Part shown: positions 18,851 to 26,905 of the stretch, in pieces
Layout: each line of letters begins with the position of its first letter
Numbering within the stretch: the first letter of the stretch is position 1
Origin: Agrobacterium leguminum
GTDB taxonomy: Bacteria; Pseudomonadota; Alphaproteobacteria; Rhizobiales; Rhizobiaceae
Reading direction: 5' to 3'
Length of the DNA stretch: 64,000 nt
Assembly: GCF_015704895.1 (NCBI RefSeq)
Contig: NZ_JADQWB010000018.1
Span: 51,598 to 115,597, forward strand
Translations under genes and position numbers: made by a program
The notes under the pieces: model-generated
Seen by the model: the letters and a program-made list of their open reading frames with translations, nothing else
Databases searched by the model: none
What the model was told of the DNA's origin: nothing

Positions 18851-19600
18851 TCAGTGGCTCGTCGTCATGTCGTCCCGCCAGTAGCAGGCGTTGAGATAAC
18901 GTTTCTTGGACAGGACCGACAACTTGTCCCGAAAGTCCTGCCATTGGGAGAACGCATTGGCGAGCCACAGGAAATAATCATTGGTGGAAGCGGCTGTCTC
19001 CATCGCCGCCCCGCCAACATGTTCGATGAATTTCGCGGGAGATACCGTCGAGCGCGGCAACCAGCATATTTGCATGCCGGGCGGCGCGACGATGTCATAT
19101 CGGCAATTCTCGGCCCGAAGGAAAATCTGGCCGTTAACATCCCTGGGCAGGTTCTCGCAGATGCGGGCGATGGCGGGTAAGGCCGTTTCATCCCCGGCCA
19201 GCAGATAGTTTTTTGCTGGCTTCATTCCCAGTCCGCACGGGCCGGACATGCCGCAAAGCGCGCCGGGACGCGCATTCCGGGCAAAGGAACATCCCGGCCC
19301 CGTATCCTCATGCAGAACGAAATCGATATCGATAAAACCGCTATCGGGATCTATCGCCCGGATCGTGTAATAACGGACAGCGAAGGCATCCGCGGGTTCG
19401 GCAACATTTTCCGCGGCGGGCAGATTGCGGTTGAAGTTATTGTTCTGCTTTGCGAAATAAAGCCTGACATGGAGGTTTTTCAGCGTATTGAAACGGTGAA
19501 GACCGGTGCCGGTAAAGCGCAGGCGCTGCATGAATGGGGTGAGGCGCTGGCTGTCGACCACTGTCAGAATCCTGAAACTGTCATCCGCGAATATGGTCAT
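18851..19600 (-). CDS. Siderophore-interacting protein (FAD-dependent ferric-siderophore reductase)
   Basis: 249 residues of the SIP/ViuB family. The FAD motif RYYTIR is at residues 76-81, the phosphate-binding GPCGLG near 120-125, and the NAD(P)-side sequence LLAGDETALPAIARI at about 133-147. It likely reduces ferric iron from the imported siderophore in the cytoplasm. Its start overlaps the stop of the upstream permease gene as ATGA, so it is the last gene of the siderophore operon. Confidence 0.88.
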   Translation of the reverse strand: MTIFADDSFRILTVVDSQRLTPFMQRLRFTGTGLHRFNTLKNLHVRLYFAKQNNNFNRNLPAAENVAEPADAFAVRYYTIRAIDPDSGFIDIDFVLHEDTGPGCSFARNARPGALCGMSGPCGLGMKPAKNYLLAGDETALPAIARICENLPRDVNGQIFLRAENCRYDIVAPPGMQICWLPRSTVSPAKFIEHVGGAAMETAASTNDYFLWLANAFSQWQDFRDKLSVLSKKRYLNACYWRDDMTTSH

Positions 19601-21567
19601 GCGCGCCTTCCGATAAGTACAAGCAAAAACGGCCCGCCAACCACCGTCGCCAGGAGGCCGGCGGGTATCTGAAACGGGAAGATGAGGTTGCGCCCCAGCC
19701 AGTCGGCGATGAGCAGGATAAGCCCGCCGATCAGCGCCGCCGCCGGCAATTGCGTGCCGGCGCGCTGGAAACCAGCGAGCCGCGCCAGATGCGGTCCCAT
19801 CAGGCCGGCGAAACTCAAGGGGCCCACGAGGATCGTCGCGCTTGCGGTGAGAATGGCGGAAAGCGAATAGAGACCGTTACGGCTCGCCACGACAGAGACG
19901 CCGGTATTTCGGGCGATATCTTCGCCAAGCGGCAGCACTTCCAGCCAGCGGCGAATGAAGGGGGTTAAGGCAAGCCCAAAAGAAAGCAGGACCGCCGCCA
20001 TGATGGCTTCGCCCGGCGCGACGGCATAGGTGGAGCCGGAAAGCCAGGCGAGAAGCTGACCGAGCCTCGGGTCCTGCGATGTCATCAATACCGCCATGAC
20101 GAAACCGGAGACGGAACTGAGCGCAATGCCGATCAGCAGCAGCCGGTCGCCGGAAAAGCCCGGCTTGCGCGACAGGGTCAGCATCAGCAGCAAAACCGTC
20201 AGCGAACCCACCGCACCTGCGAGGATTTGCGCGCCACGGGTGGGTGCGGCAAGGGTGAGAAGAAGCAGAATGACGCCGAGCATCGCCCCGGAGGAGACAC
20301 CGAGCACCTCTGGCGACGCCATGGGATTGCCGGTGACGCGCTGCAGAATGGCGCCGGCAAGCGCCAGCATCGCCCCGCCGCTGAAGGCCGCGAGCGCCCT
20401 CGGCCAGCGCCAGCCGAGACCATGCAGATCGTAAAGTCCCGATAAAAACCAGCCCTCCGTGTTTTTCCCGACGGCGAGTGCGACGCCGGCGGCGACGCAG
20501 AGAATGGCGATGAGACCGAGCAAAGCCGGAATGGGCGAGGCAAGGCGCGCTGCCGCCGGCTGCGCGCCCGGCTGCGGCGGGGCCGGCATCTTCAGCCGCC
20601 GGATCAGCGCGAACATCAGCGGCGCACCGAGAAGAGCGGTGACGGCGGCGGTCGGGAACAATCGATAGGTGACGGGAAAAAACAGGACGATCTGGTCGGT
20701 CAAGGTCAGCAGCAGTGCGCCAAGTGCTGCCGAATAACCGAGCTGCGCCGCCATTCGTCTTGCGCCGCAGGCGCGCGCGAGCGCGGGGGCGGCAAGGCCG
20801 ATAAAGCTGATGATGCCGACGGAGGCGGTGACCACCGCCGTCAAGGCCGCCGCTACCACCAGCGTCAGCAGGCGGTAGGCGGCAAGCGACAGGCCGAGAC
20901 TTTTTGCATTGGCGTCCTCAAGCGTCATGATCGTCAGGGGGCGAAGAAGCAGCACGACTGCAAGGGCGAGCACGGCGAGACGAGGGGCCAGAAAGGAGAC
21001 GGCGCTCCAGTCCTGCTGATCGAGATATCCAGCACCCCATAAAAAGATGCTGACGAGAAAATCATGGTTGAACAGCACCAGAACGGCGCTCGCAGCACCG
21101 CAATAAAGGCTTACGATCATGCCTGCCAGCGTGACGGTGACGGGCGACAGGCCTTTGCGCCAGGAGAGTGCGAGGATTGCCAGAAGCGACAGCGCCGCGC
21201 CCGCAAAGGCGATCCATTCCCGTGCGCCCGTCCATTGCGGGAACCACAGCGTGGCAATGGCAAGCAACAGATAGGAACCGGCTGAAATGCCGAGCGTCGC
21301 CGGCTCGGCAAGCGGATTGCGCAGAATGTTTTGCAGGATCGCCCCGACAAGGCCGAGCGTCGCACCGGTCATCAGCGCCACCACGATCCTCGGCAACAAG
21401 GTATTGTGCAGCAGCACCTGCGCCGTCATGTCGGGATCGGGAAAAAACAGGGCTGCAAGCGGCGTCCCATCGGGCATGCGCAGGAACAGGTTGAAGCCGG
21501 CAAGGCCGGCGCAGACGATGGCGAGCGATGTGATGACGATCGCGGATATGTTCGCCGTCCTCTTCAT
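19597..21567 (-). CDS. fhuB: Fe3+-hydroxamate-type siderophore ABC permease, double-length
   Basis: 656 residues made of two FecCD-type permease domains in tandem (about 1-325 and 335-656), with some 18-20 membrane segments. Each half has the family motif for contact with the ATPase: ILRNPLAEPATLGIS in the first and ATGNPMASPEVLGVS-like VTGNPMASPEVLGVS in the second. The fused form is typical of FhuB. No ATPase (FhuC) gene lies in this operon, so the ATPase must be encoded elsewhere. It overlaps fhuD by four bases. Confidence 0.9.
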   Translation of the reverse strand: MKRTANISAIVITSLAIVCAGLAGFNLFLRMPDGTPLAALFFPDPDMTAQVLLHNTLLPRIVVALMTGATLGLVGAILQNILRNPLAEPATLGISAGSYLLLAIATLWFPQWTGAREWIAFAGAALSLLAILALSWRKGLSPVTVTLAGMIVSLYCGAASAVLVLFNHDFLVSIFLWGAGYLDQQDWSAVSFLAPRLAVLALAVVLLLRPLTIMTLEDANAKSLGLSLAAYRLLTLVVAAALTAVVTASVGIISFIGLAAPALARACGARRMAAQLGYSAALGALLLTLTDQIVLFFPVTYRLFPTAAVTALLGAPLMFALIRRLKMPAPPQPGAQPAAARLASPIPALLGLIAILCVAAGVALAVGKNTEGWFLSGLYDLHGLGWRWPRALAAFSGGAMLALAGAILQRVTGNPMASPEVLGVSSGAMLGVILLLLTLAAPTRGAQILAGAVGSLTVLLLMLTLSRKPGFSGDRLLLIGIALSSVSGFVMAVLMTSQDPRLGQLLAWLSGSTYAVAPGEAIMAAVLLSFGLALTPFIRRWLEVLPLGEDIARNTGVSVVASRNGLYSLSAILTASATILVGPLSFAGLMGPHLARLAGFQRAGTQLPAAALIGGLILLIADWLGRNLIFPFQIPAGLLATVVGGPFLLVLIGRRA

Positions 21568-22454
21568 GGCGATGCCTCACCGGCAAGGGCTTCGGAAACG
21601 AGGCGGGCGAAACGTCTTGCCGGCGGCAATCCGCCGTAAAACAGCACGTCCCTGATACGCATCAACCGGTTTTCGCGAATGAAGGGCAGGCTTTTGATGA
21701 CCGGCGCGCTGAGAAGTGTGTCCAGCTTCTCGCTGCTGGTATCGCCGATGCACAGAAGCCGCGCCTGCGGATGGCGGGAAAGCTGGTCGGCCGTCACTGT
21801 CGTATGACCGTATTGCGAGGTGTAGCCATCCCAGGCGTTCTCGATGCCGAATTGATCGAGAACATTCTGGAAGAGGCTGTTCCTGCCGAAAACCAGCAAT
21901 CGCCTGCCATCTATGACCGTCGCCAGCAGCAGAGGCCGTCCGTCATAGGCGGAGAGCCGTGCGCGTGCCTGCTGCATTTCCGCGTCGAAATTTTCCTCAA
22001 ATGCGTCAAACCGGCCGGGATCGCCGATCCGCGTGGCGAGCGCGATGAGGGCGTTTCTGCCACTGATTAAATGGTTTTCGCCCGCAGTGACGCCGGAATC
22101 GAAAAGGTGGGTGGGGGCGATGGCGGCAAGCCGGCCGGCAGCCATGGTGAAATCGTCGCTGTGCAGGATGAGGCTTGGTCGAAGATAGTCCACAAGTTCC
22201 AGATTGGGCTCGGACCGCAATCCAAGCTCGGCGACCGAGGGCGACAGCGCCGGTTCGACGACGAGGCTGCCATAACGTTCCAGTTCCGGCATGGCTGCGG
22301 GCTGCACGCCAAGCGCCAGCAGGTTCTGCCCGCTCACCCAGTCCATGGCGACGATGCCGCCGGAACGGGCGGCCGATGACGGCCGGTTTGTAAGGAAAAA
22401 AGCACCTGTCCCGCAGAGCAACGCTCTGCGGGACAGGGAACTGCGCAGCATCAT
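21564..22454 (-). CDS. fhuD: Siderophore ABC transporter periplasmic binding protein, FhuD-like
   Basis: 296 residues. A twin-arginine signal is visible at the start (SRRALLCGTGAFFL, residues 8-21), followed by a type III periplasmic binding-protein fold (for example IVAMDWVSGQNLLALGVQP and PSLILHSDDF). It should deliver a hydroxamate-type siderophore to FhuB. The start ATGATG overlaps the stop of the receptor gene. Codons about 7-20 are also an intrinsic terminator (see the entry at 22396-22437), which is unusual because it must limit transcription of this gene, fhuB and the reductase relative to the receptor. Confidence 0.87.
   Translation of the reverse strand: MMLRSSLSRRALLCGTGAFFLTNRPSSAARSGGIVAMDWVSGQNLLALGVQPAAMPELERYGSLVVEPALSPSVAELGLRSEPNLELVDYLRPSLILHSDDFTMAAGRLAAIAPTHLFDSGVTAGENHLISGRNALIALATRIGDPGRFDAFEENFDAEMQQARARLSAYDGRPLLLATVIDGRRLLVFGRNSLFQNVLDQFGIENAWDGYTSQYGHTTVTADQLSRHPQARLLCIGDTSSEKLDTLLSAPVIKSLPFIRENRLMRIRDVLFYGGLPPARRFARLVSEALAGEASP
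22396..22437 (-). terminator. Intrinsic terminator embedded in the Tat-signal codons of fhuD
   Basis: On the minus strand a perfect 15-base-pair stem (22405-22419 with 22423-22437, arms CCTGTCCCGCAGAGC and GCTCTGCGGGACAGG) encloses a GTT loop. Three bases later comes a run of six T (22396-22401). This is the textbook form of a rho-independent terminator. It begins 17 bases after the fhuD start and therefore lies within its coding sequence, encoding LSRRALLCGTGAFF. Confidence 0.75.
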
Positions 22455-24874
22455 CAGAATTTCGCCTGAACCGAGAAGGAGACGGTTCTCGGCGCTCCGA
22501 GATAATAGCTGTTCTGCCAGTAGTTCTCATCGGTGATGTTGCTGACATTCAGCCGGAATGTCAGTGGATTGCCGAAGTTTTCGGTGGTGTAACGCAGGCC
22601 GAGATCGGCGGTGACATAGGAGGAAAGGCGGTCGTTGTTTTCGGAAGTCGCCCATTGTTTGCCGGTGTAATAGAGGCCGCCGGTCAGGAAGAGACCTTCG
22701 ACGGTGGGAACCTCATATTCGGCATAGACCTTGGCGAGAACATTGGCGACGTTCATGGGTCGCTTGCCGTCATAGGTTCCGCCTTCGACCCTGGCGTCGA
22801 GGAATGTCAAGCCGCCGAGAATGGTAAGGTCATCCGTCACCTTGCCGGTCGCCGTGAACTCGATGCCGCGATGGCGCTGGCGGCCGTCCTGCGTGTAGAT
22901 ATTGGCATCCGTCGTCAGTTCGTAGGCCTTGGAGATGTCGAACAGCGCCGCCGTCAGCAGCATGTCGCCGACATCGCCCTTGATGCCGATTTCCTTCTGC
23001 TTGCTGACCATGGGGGCGAGAATCTGCCCGCTATTTGCGGCCGTGTCCGGCGCAACGCCGCCCTGCTCAAGGCCTTCTATATAGCTGCCGTAGAGCGTCA
23101 CCGCCTCCACCGGCTTGAAGAGCAGCGACCCCGAGGGCGAGAGCCTTGCTTCATCGTAGTCCGGGGCGGAGCGGGCGCCGCTGCTGTCCAGCGACTGGCT
23201 CTGGATCATGCTGTAATTGGCGCCGACGAGGGCCGACCATTGTTCGTCGAATTCGATCTGGTCGCCGACGACGAAGTTATGATTGCGCACATAGCCGGAC
23301 TTGTAGAGCGTGCCGGTGTTTGGCGGGAAAGTCGGCTCGGCAATATGCCGGGGAGAGGACAGGGGGAAAGACGGCTGCCAGCCGGTATTGGGGTTGTAAG
23401 TCGTACCCCAGTCCTTGCCCTGATACATGTAATATCCGGCGGTCAGCTTGTGGGAGACCGCGCCGGTATCGAAGGAGACGTCAGCGAAAATATTCGCGGC
23501 GTCGAAGACGTTTTTTGTCCTGCCGGAGCGAATTGCGATCTGGGAATACTCCTCCGCGGACTGGACAAGATTCATCGTATGATCCTGAACCGGCCGGTCG
23601 ATATATTCCCGCATATATCCGCCGCGCAGGGTAATGGCGTCGTTCACATCGTAGGTGAGCTTGGCCGAGTATCGTTTTTTCTCGATTTCGTCGTGAATCC
23701 AGGGCTGGCTCCAGTTCCTGCTGGCGTCGAGCGCATCGCCATGCAGCACGCCGTCTGCGAAAGCCCAGTAGGAGTTGGCGGCGTCCAGCTTGTATTTGCT
23801 GTAGGAAGCATTGAGTTCGAGCTTCAGCCGGTCGGTGATGTTCCAGTCGAAAGCGCCGCTTGCCAGAAAGCGGTCGACATTCTGGTCGTCGATGGCCGTG
23901 TCGCCCGCCGAACGGACGATATTGAGGCGATAACCCATGTCGCCTTCCGGATCGATGCGGCCGCCGAAATCGCCATGGACGAAGGCCTGCGCGCCGCCGT
24001 AATTGCCGACCGTTACGCTGTTCAAACGTTCCTGCGTCGGGCGCTTGTAGACATAGTTGATCATTCCGGCGGGCGAGGCCGCGCCATAGAGAAAGCCCGA
24101 AAGGCCGGAAAGAACCTCGGTGCGTTCCTTGTCTTCCAGCACCGTCGCGTGGCTGTAGGAGCGGCGGAAGCCGTCTTCGGCGGTGTCATAGGTGGTGAAA
24201 CCGCGAATATTGGCCATCGGCGCCCAGCCGGACATCTGCGGTGTCTGGCTGCGGATGGTCGGCAGGACGCGGTAGATATCCTCCGGGGATTGCGCCTGGA
24301 TATTCTGGATCAGCTCCCTCGGCGCGACAGTGACGGAAAACGGTGTATCGCGAATGGCCGTCTGTCCGAGCAGGCCGAGAGAGGACAGGGTTTCCGTGCG
24401 GTAGCCATCCTGCGCCAGCCCGTCCTGCTGCAATACGGATGCGCCACGCGTGCCTTGAACGGTAATGGGTGCGAGAAGGGTGGAGTTTCCGGCTGCCGCA
24501 GCACTTGCCGCGCTGACCGGCGCGGCGATGACGACGGAGGTGGCGTCGGTGAAGGAATAAACGAGGCCGGTGCCGCGCAGAAGCTCCACGATCGCCTGCT
24601 CGCGGGTTGTCGCGCGGCTGACGCCCTGCGAAAGTTTTCCGCGTGCAATCGAGGCATCGTAGGAAATCTGCGTTCCCGACAGTTTTCCGAAGGTTGCCAG
24701 CGATTTGTTCAGCGGGCCGGCCGGAACCGAATAAACCGCCTGCGCAAAGGCCGGCTGTGCCGCGATGCCGGCGGCGAGCGCCGTGGTCGTCGCCAGAAAG
24801 GCGAAAAACAGCGCGCCACGACCCTTACGACCCCTGTTTGTACCCTTATGAGCCGATGAGAACTCATTCCCCAT
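22454..24874 (-). CDS. TonB-dependent ferric-siderophore receptor with N-terminal STN signalling domain
   Basis: 806 residues. A long signal peptide ends near residue 44 (QPAFA|QA). An STN (secretin/TonB N-terminal) domain at about 47-115 follows (GPLNKSLATFGKLSG), then a TonB-box-like ITVQG near 139-143. The plug is at about 160-270, and the rest is an outer-membrane barrel ending in the typical C-terminal Phe (FSVQAKF). The STN domain is the part that talks to an anti-sigma regulator, which fits the fecI and fecR genes just upstream. It resembles FpvA/FoxA-type siderophore receptors. The ligand is not known, but FhuB and FhuD next door suggest a hydroxamate. Confidence 0.9.
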   Translation of the reverse strand: MGNEFSSAHKGTNRGRKGRGALFFAFLATTTALAAGIAAQPAFAQAVYSVPAGPLNKSLATFGKLSGTQISYDASIARGKLSQGVSRATTREQAIVELLRGTGLVYSFTDATSVVIAAPVSAASAAAAGNSTLLAPITVQGTRGASVLQQDGLAQDGYRTETLSSLGLLGQTAIRDTPFSVTVAPRELIQNIQAQSPEDIYRVLPTIRSQTPQMSGWAPMANIRGFTTYDTAEDGFRRSYSHATVLEDKERTEVLSGLSGFLYGAASPAGMINYVYKRPTQERLNSVTVGNYGGAQAFVHGDFGGRIDPEGDMGYRLNIVRSAGDTAIDDQNVDRFLASGAFDWNITDRLKLELNASYSKYKLDAANSYWAFADGVLHGDALDASRNWSQPWIHDEIEKKRYSAKLTYDVNDAITLRGGYMREYIDRPVQDHTMNLVQSAEEYSQIAIRSGRTKNVFDAANIFADVSFDTGAVSHKLTAGYYMYQGKDWGTTYNPNTGWQPSFPLSSPRHIAEPTFPPNTGTLYKSGYVRNHNFVVGDQIEFDEQWSALVGANYSMIQSQSLDSSGARSAPDYDEARLSPSGSLLFKPVEAVTLYGSYIEGLEQGGVAPDTAANSGQILAPMVSKQKEIGIKGDVGDMLLTAALFDISKAYELTTDANIYTQDGRQRHRGIEFTATGKVTDDLTILGGLTFLDARVEGGTYDGKRPMNVANVLAKVYAEYEVPTVEGLFLTGGLYYTGKQWATSENNDRLSSYVTADLGLRYTTENFGNPLTFRLNVSNITDENYWQNSYYLGAPRTVSFSVQAKF

Positions 24875-24946
24875 GTGAAAGCCACTCCATTAAATCTGTC
24901 CCCGGAGACCGGCCGGCCTATGCTGGCGACGGGTTCTCTGAGGACA

Positions 24947-24972
24947 ATACGAATGGCGTTCGAAAATTTTCC
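24947..24972 (-). promoter_or_regulatory. Predicted ECF sigma promoter of the receptor gene (GGAAA-N16-CGTAT)
   Basis: On the minus strand GGAAA (24968-24972) is followed after 16 bases by CGTAT, inside the nine-base string CATTCGTAT (24947-24955). The same two boxes at the same spacing occur before fecR (26000-26025), while the bases between them differ. This is the pattern expected for promoters read by the FecI-type sigma factor encoded here. Confidence 0.55.
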
Positions 24973-24990
24973 TCTTTTTCTCAAGTTTTC

Positions 24991-25947
24991 TTAGATGGAG
25001 GAAATAACGGTCAAAAACGGCGTGACGGCCCGCACCTTGCCGCCGAATGGCCGCACCACCGCATCGAGCGCGCGGATGGGGTCGGCAAGATCGAAGACGC
25101 CGCTGACGACGTTGTTTTTCAGGGCAGGGGTGGCGATGACCACCTTGCCTTTTTGCCAGCGGGCGATGCGATTGACCACCGCCGCGACCGTCTCCTTCTC
25201 GGCAATGAGCATGCCCGTGCGCCATGCCGCGATTTCCGAAGCTTCCCTGACGCCGCGGTCCATACGGCGCGATGCCTGATCGTAGGTCAGCCAGTCGCCT
25301 GCCGCCAGTTTCTCTCCCTCGGGAGAAGGCAGATCGGGCGATGTGGCCAGAACCAGCCCATGATCGACGGAGACGGAGATGGAGAGATCATCGCCCGAAA
25401 CGTCGAAAGCGGTTCCGAGCGCCGTGGCGGTCAACGGTCCGTAGGCGACGGAGAAGGGGCGCGAGGCATCGGGCCGGACATCGAAATAGGCCATGCCGGC
25501 AAGGAGGTTCACCCGTCTTGCCCGCTCGCCGAAATCGACGGCGATTGCGCTGTCCGGTCCGAGCGTGACCATGCTGCCGTCCTCGAGGGGGATTTCTCTG
25601 ATCTCGGCCGTCGATGTCAGATAATCGGCGCGGGCGCGCAACGTCACATAGGGTGCCAGCAGCGAACCGCCTACCGCCGCACCGAGACAGAGCACGCCGC
25701 CGACAAGCAGAAGACGCCGGTTGGGGTCGAAGCCCTTTTGCGAGGAACGAGCCTCCTCGGCCAGAATCTGGCCGGTCATGCCGTGGATCGCGGCGACTTT
25801 CGCCCAGGCGGCGGCATGGGCCGGTCCGCGCTCGATCCAGGCGCGTGCCGTTTCGATGGCAACGGGATTGCCGGGATCGTTCTGCAGGCGAATGGCAATA
25901 TCCGCAGCTTCACGAAACAGGCGCCGTTCTTCCGACACTTCGTTCAT
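24991..25947 (-). CDS. fecR: FecR-family anti-sigma/sigma regulator
   Basis: 318 residues. The cytoplasmic N terminus (about 1-77) has the DUF4880-type helix that binds the sigma factor. One membrane segment follows (about 78-97, LLLVGGVLCLGAAVGGSLL), then a periplasmic FecR domain (about 115-215) and a C-terminal STN-like segment (about 235-310) that should contact the receptor. It relays the ferric-siderophore signal from the outer-membrane receptor to FecI. It has its own copy of the shared promoter motif upstream. Confidence 0.88.
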   Translation of the reverse strand: MNEVSEERRLFREAADIAIRLQNDPGNPVAIETARAWIERGPAHAAAWAKVAAIHGMTGQILAEEARSSQKGFDPNRRLLLVGGVLCLGAAVGGSLLAPYVTLRARADYLTSTAEIREIPLEDGSMVTLGPDSAIAVDFGERARRVNLLAGMAYFDVRPDASRPFSVAYGPLTATALGTAFDVSGDDLSISVSVDHGLVLATSPDLPSPEGEKLAAGDWLTYDQASRRMDRGVREASEIAAWRTGMLIAEKETVAAVVNRIARWQKGKVVIATPALKNNVVSGVFDLADPIRALDAVVRPFGGKVRAVTPFLTVISSI

Positions 25948-25999
25948 AGGGAGCCTTTCAGGATTGCCGGAGACCGGACAACGTCACAGCCTTTGATAT

Positions 26000-26025
26000 A
26001 TACGAATGAGAGGCCGCATATTTCC
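26000..26025 (-). promoter_or_regulatory. Predicted ECF sigma promoter of fecR (GGAAA-N16-CGTAT)
   Basis: GGAAA on the minus strand at 26021-26025 and CATTCGTAT at 26000-26008, with spacing identical to the motif before the receptor gene. It lies 53-78 bases before the fecR start. A copy before both fecR and the receptor suggests the sigma factor controls each separately. I found no copy before fecI itself. Confidence 0.55.
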
Positions 26026-26098
26026 GAATGAAAGAAGTTTAATGCGCAGGCCGGCGATTAAACGGCGATATCTGGAGCAAGACGACGGTTCCCGTCCT

Positions 26099-26602
26099 CT
26101 ACAGACCGTTCAGGCGATCCTCTATGTGCTCATAGGCGTCGCGGATCAAAACCCAGGTGCGGGTGGTGGACATGCCGAGCTTCTGCGCCACTTCGCTGAT
26201 CGTCAGGCCGCCCATCCGGTGCAGCTGAAAGGCTTCGCGCACCCGCCGCGGCAGTTCCGCAAGCGCCTGTTCCACCAGCTGCAGCCGCTGACGGTCATAG
26301 ACGATGGTTTCGGCCGATGGCGATGGGTCGATGATGGCATCGAAGGCATTCTGCGGCAGGTCGACACGGCGGAGGCTGCGTTCGCGGCGATAATGATCGA
26401 TGCTGAGATTACGCGCCACCGTATAGAGATAGGATTTGGGATTGTGGGAAGCGGCACTTGCCGGCGGCGGTGAGGCAAGCACCTTCAAAAACGCATCCTG
26501 CGCCAGATCGGATGCCGTTTCAGGATCGATACCCCTGCTGCGCAGGGACCTGACAATGCCCTTCGCATATAGCCGGAACAATTCCTGCAGATCCCAACTC
26601 AA
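26099..26602 (-). CDS. fecI: FecI-type ECF RNA polymerase sigma factor
   Basis: 167 residues from a TTG start. Region 2 includes DLAQDAFLKVLA and YLYTVARNLSIDHYRRE. Region 4 includes LPRRVREAFQLHRMGGLTISEVAQKLGMS. It should direct transcription of fecR and the siderophore receptor after signalling through FecR. The TTG at 26600-26602 is chosen because AAGGCAAGG precedes it and the protein then starts LSWDLQELFRLY with the usual family length. The ATG at 26791 would add 63 residues unlike sigma factors, encoded by a region dominated by a long inverted repeat. Confidence 0.85.
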   Translation of the reverse strand: MSWDLQELFRLYAKGIVRSLRSRGIDPETASDLAQDAFLKVLASPPPASAASHNPKSYLYTVARNLSIDHYRRERSLRRVDLPQNAFDAIIDPSPSAETIVYDRQRLQLVEQALAELPRRVREAFQLHRMGGLTISEVAQKLGMSTTRTWVLIRDAYEHIEDRLNGL

Positions 26603-26717
26603 GAGCCTTGCCTTCCGGTAATCGACCCCGTGCCTGCCCGGTGAACGGACGGTCGGTGTGTCGAACGATGCAGCCGTCGGTCGATTATGTGCAATCGGTG
26701 CCGAATTCGAGAATATG

Positions 26718-26805
26718 CGAAGCGACGGCTTCGATAAGCAGGGTCGCCCCGCAGGCATGATATCATCGGCCGTTGATGTTGCCGGTATCATGCTTGCGGG
26801 GCGAC
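26718..26805. repeat. Long inverted repeat plus small hairpin upstream of fecI
   Basis: Arms of 20 bases (26743-26762 and 26786-26805) pair with a single mismatch around a 23-base centre, which itself has a short CGGC/GCCG pairing. Next to it is a perfect CGAAGC-GACG-GCTTCG hairpin (26718-26733). The elements lie in the 303 bases between fecI and the MFS gene, where I see no gene. They would fall in the 5' leader of fecI. No T-run follows on either strand, so they are not simple terminators. Confidence 0.6.
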
Positions 26806-26905
26806 GGTAAAGTAAAACAGTCGCTGTATTATGGATTAGTCTGTGACCTTTCCTGCGTATATATCAATTACCGCGATGAACGATGCAGACTGCGAGTAAA
26901 GGTTG

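Noticed and set aside
22655..24859. A 734-codon open frame antisense to the siderophore receptor
   Set aside because: It is the third-position shadow of a well-supported TonB receptor gene; its translation has no recognisable domain and is rich in Arg, Ala and Gly as expected for GC-rich antisense frames.
26603..26791. N-terminal extension of the FecI sigma factor to an ATG at 26791
   Set aside because: The extension reads through the long inverted repeat and gives 63 residues unlike other sigma factors; the TTG at 26602 has a good ribosome site and gives the standard length.
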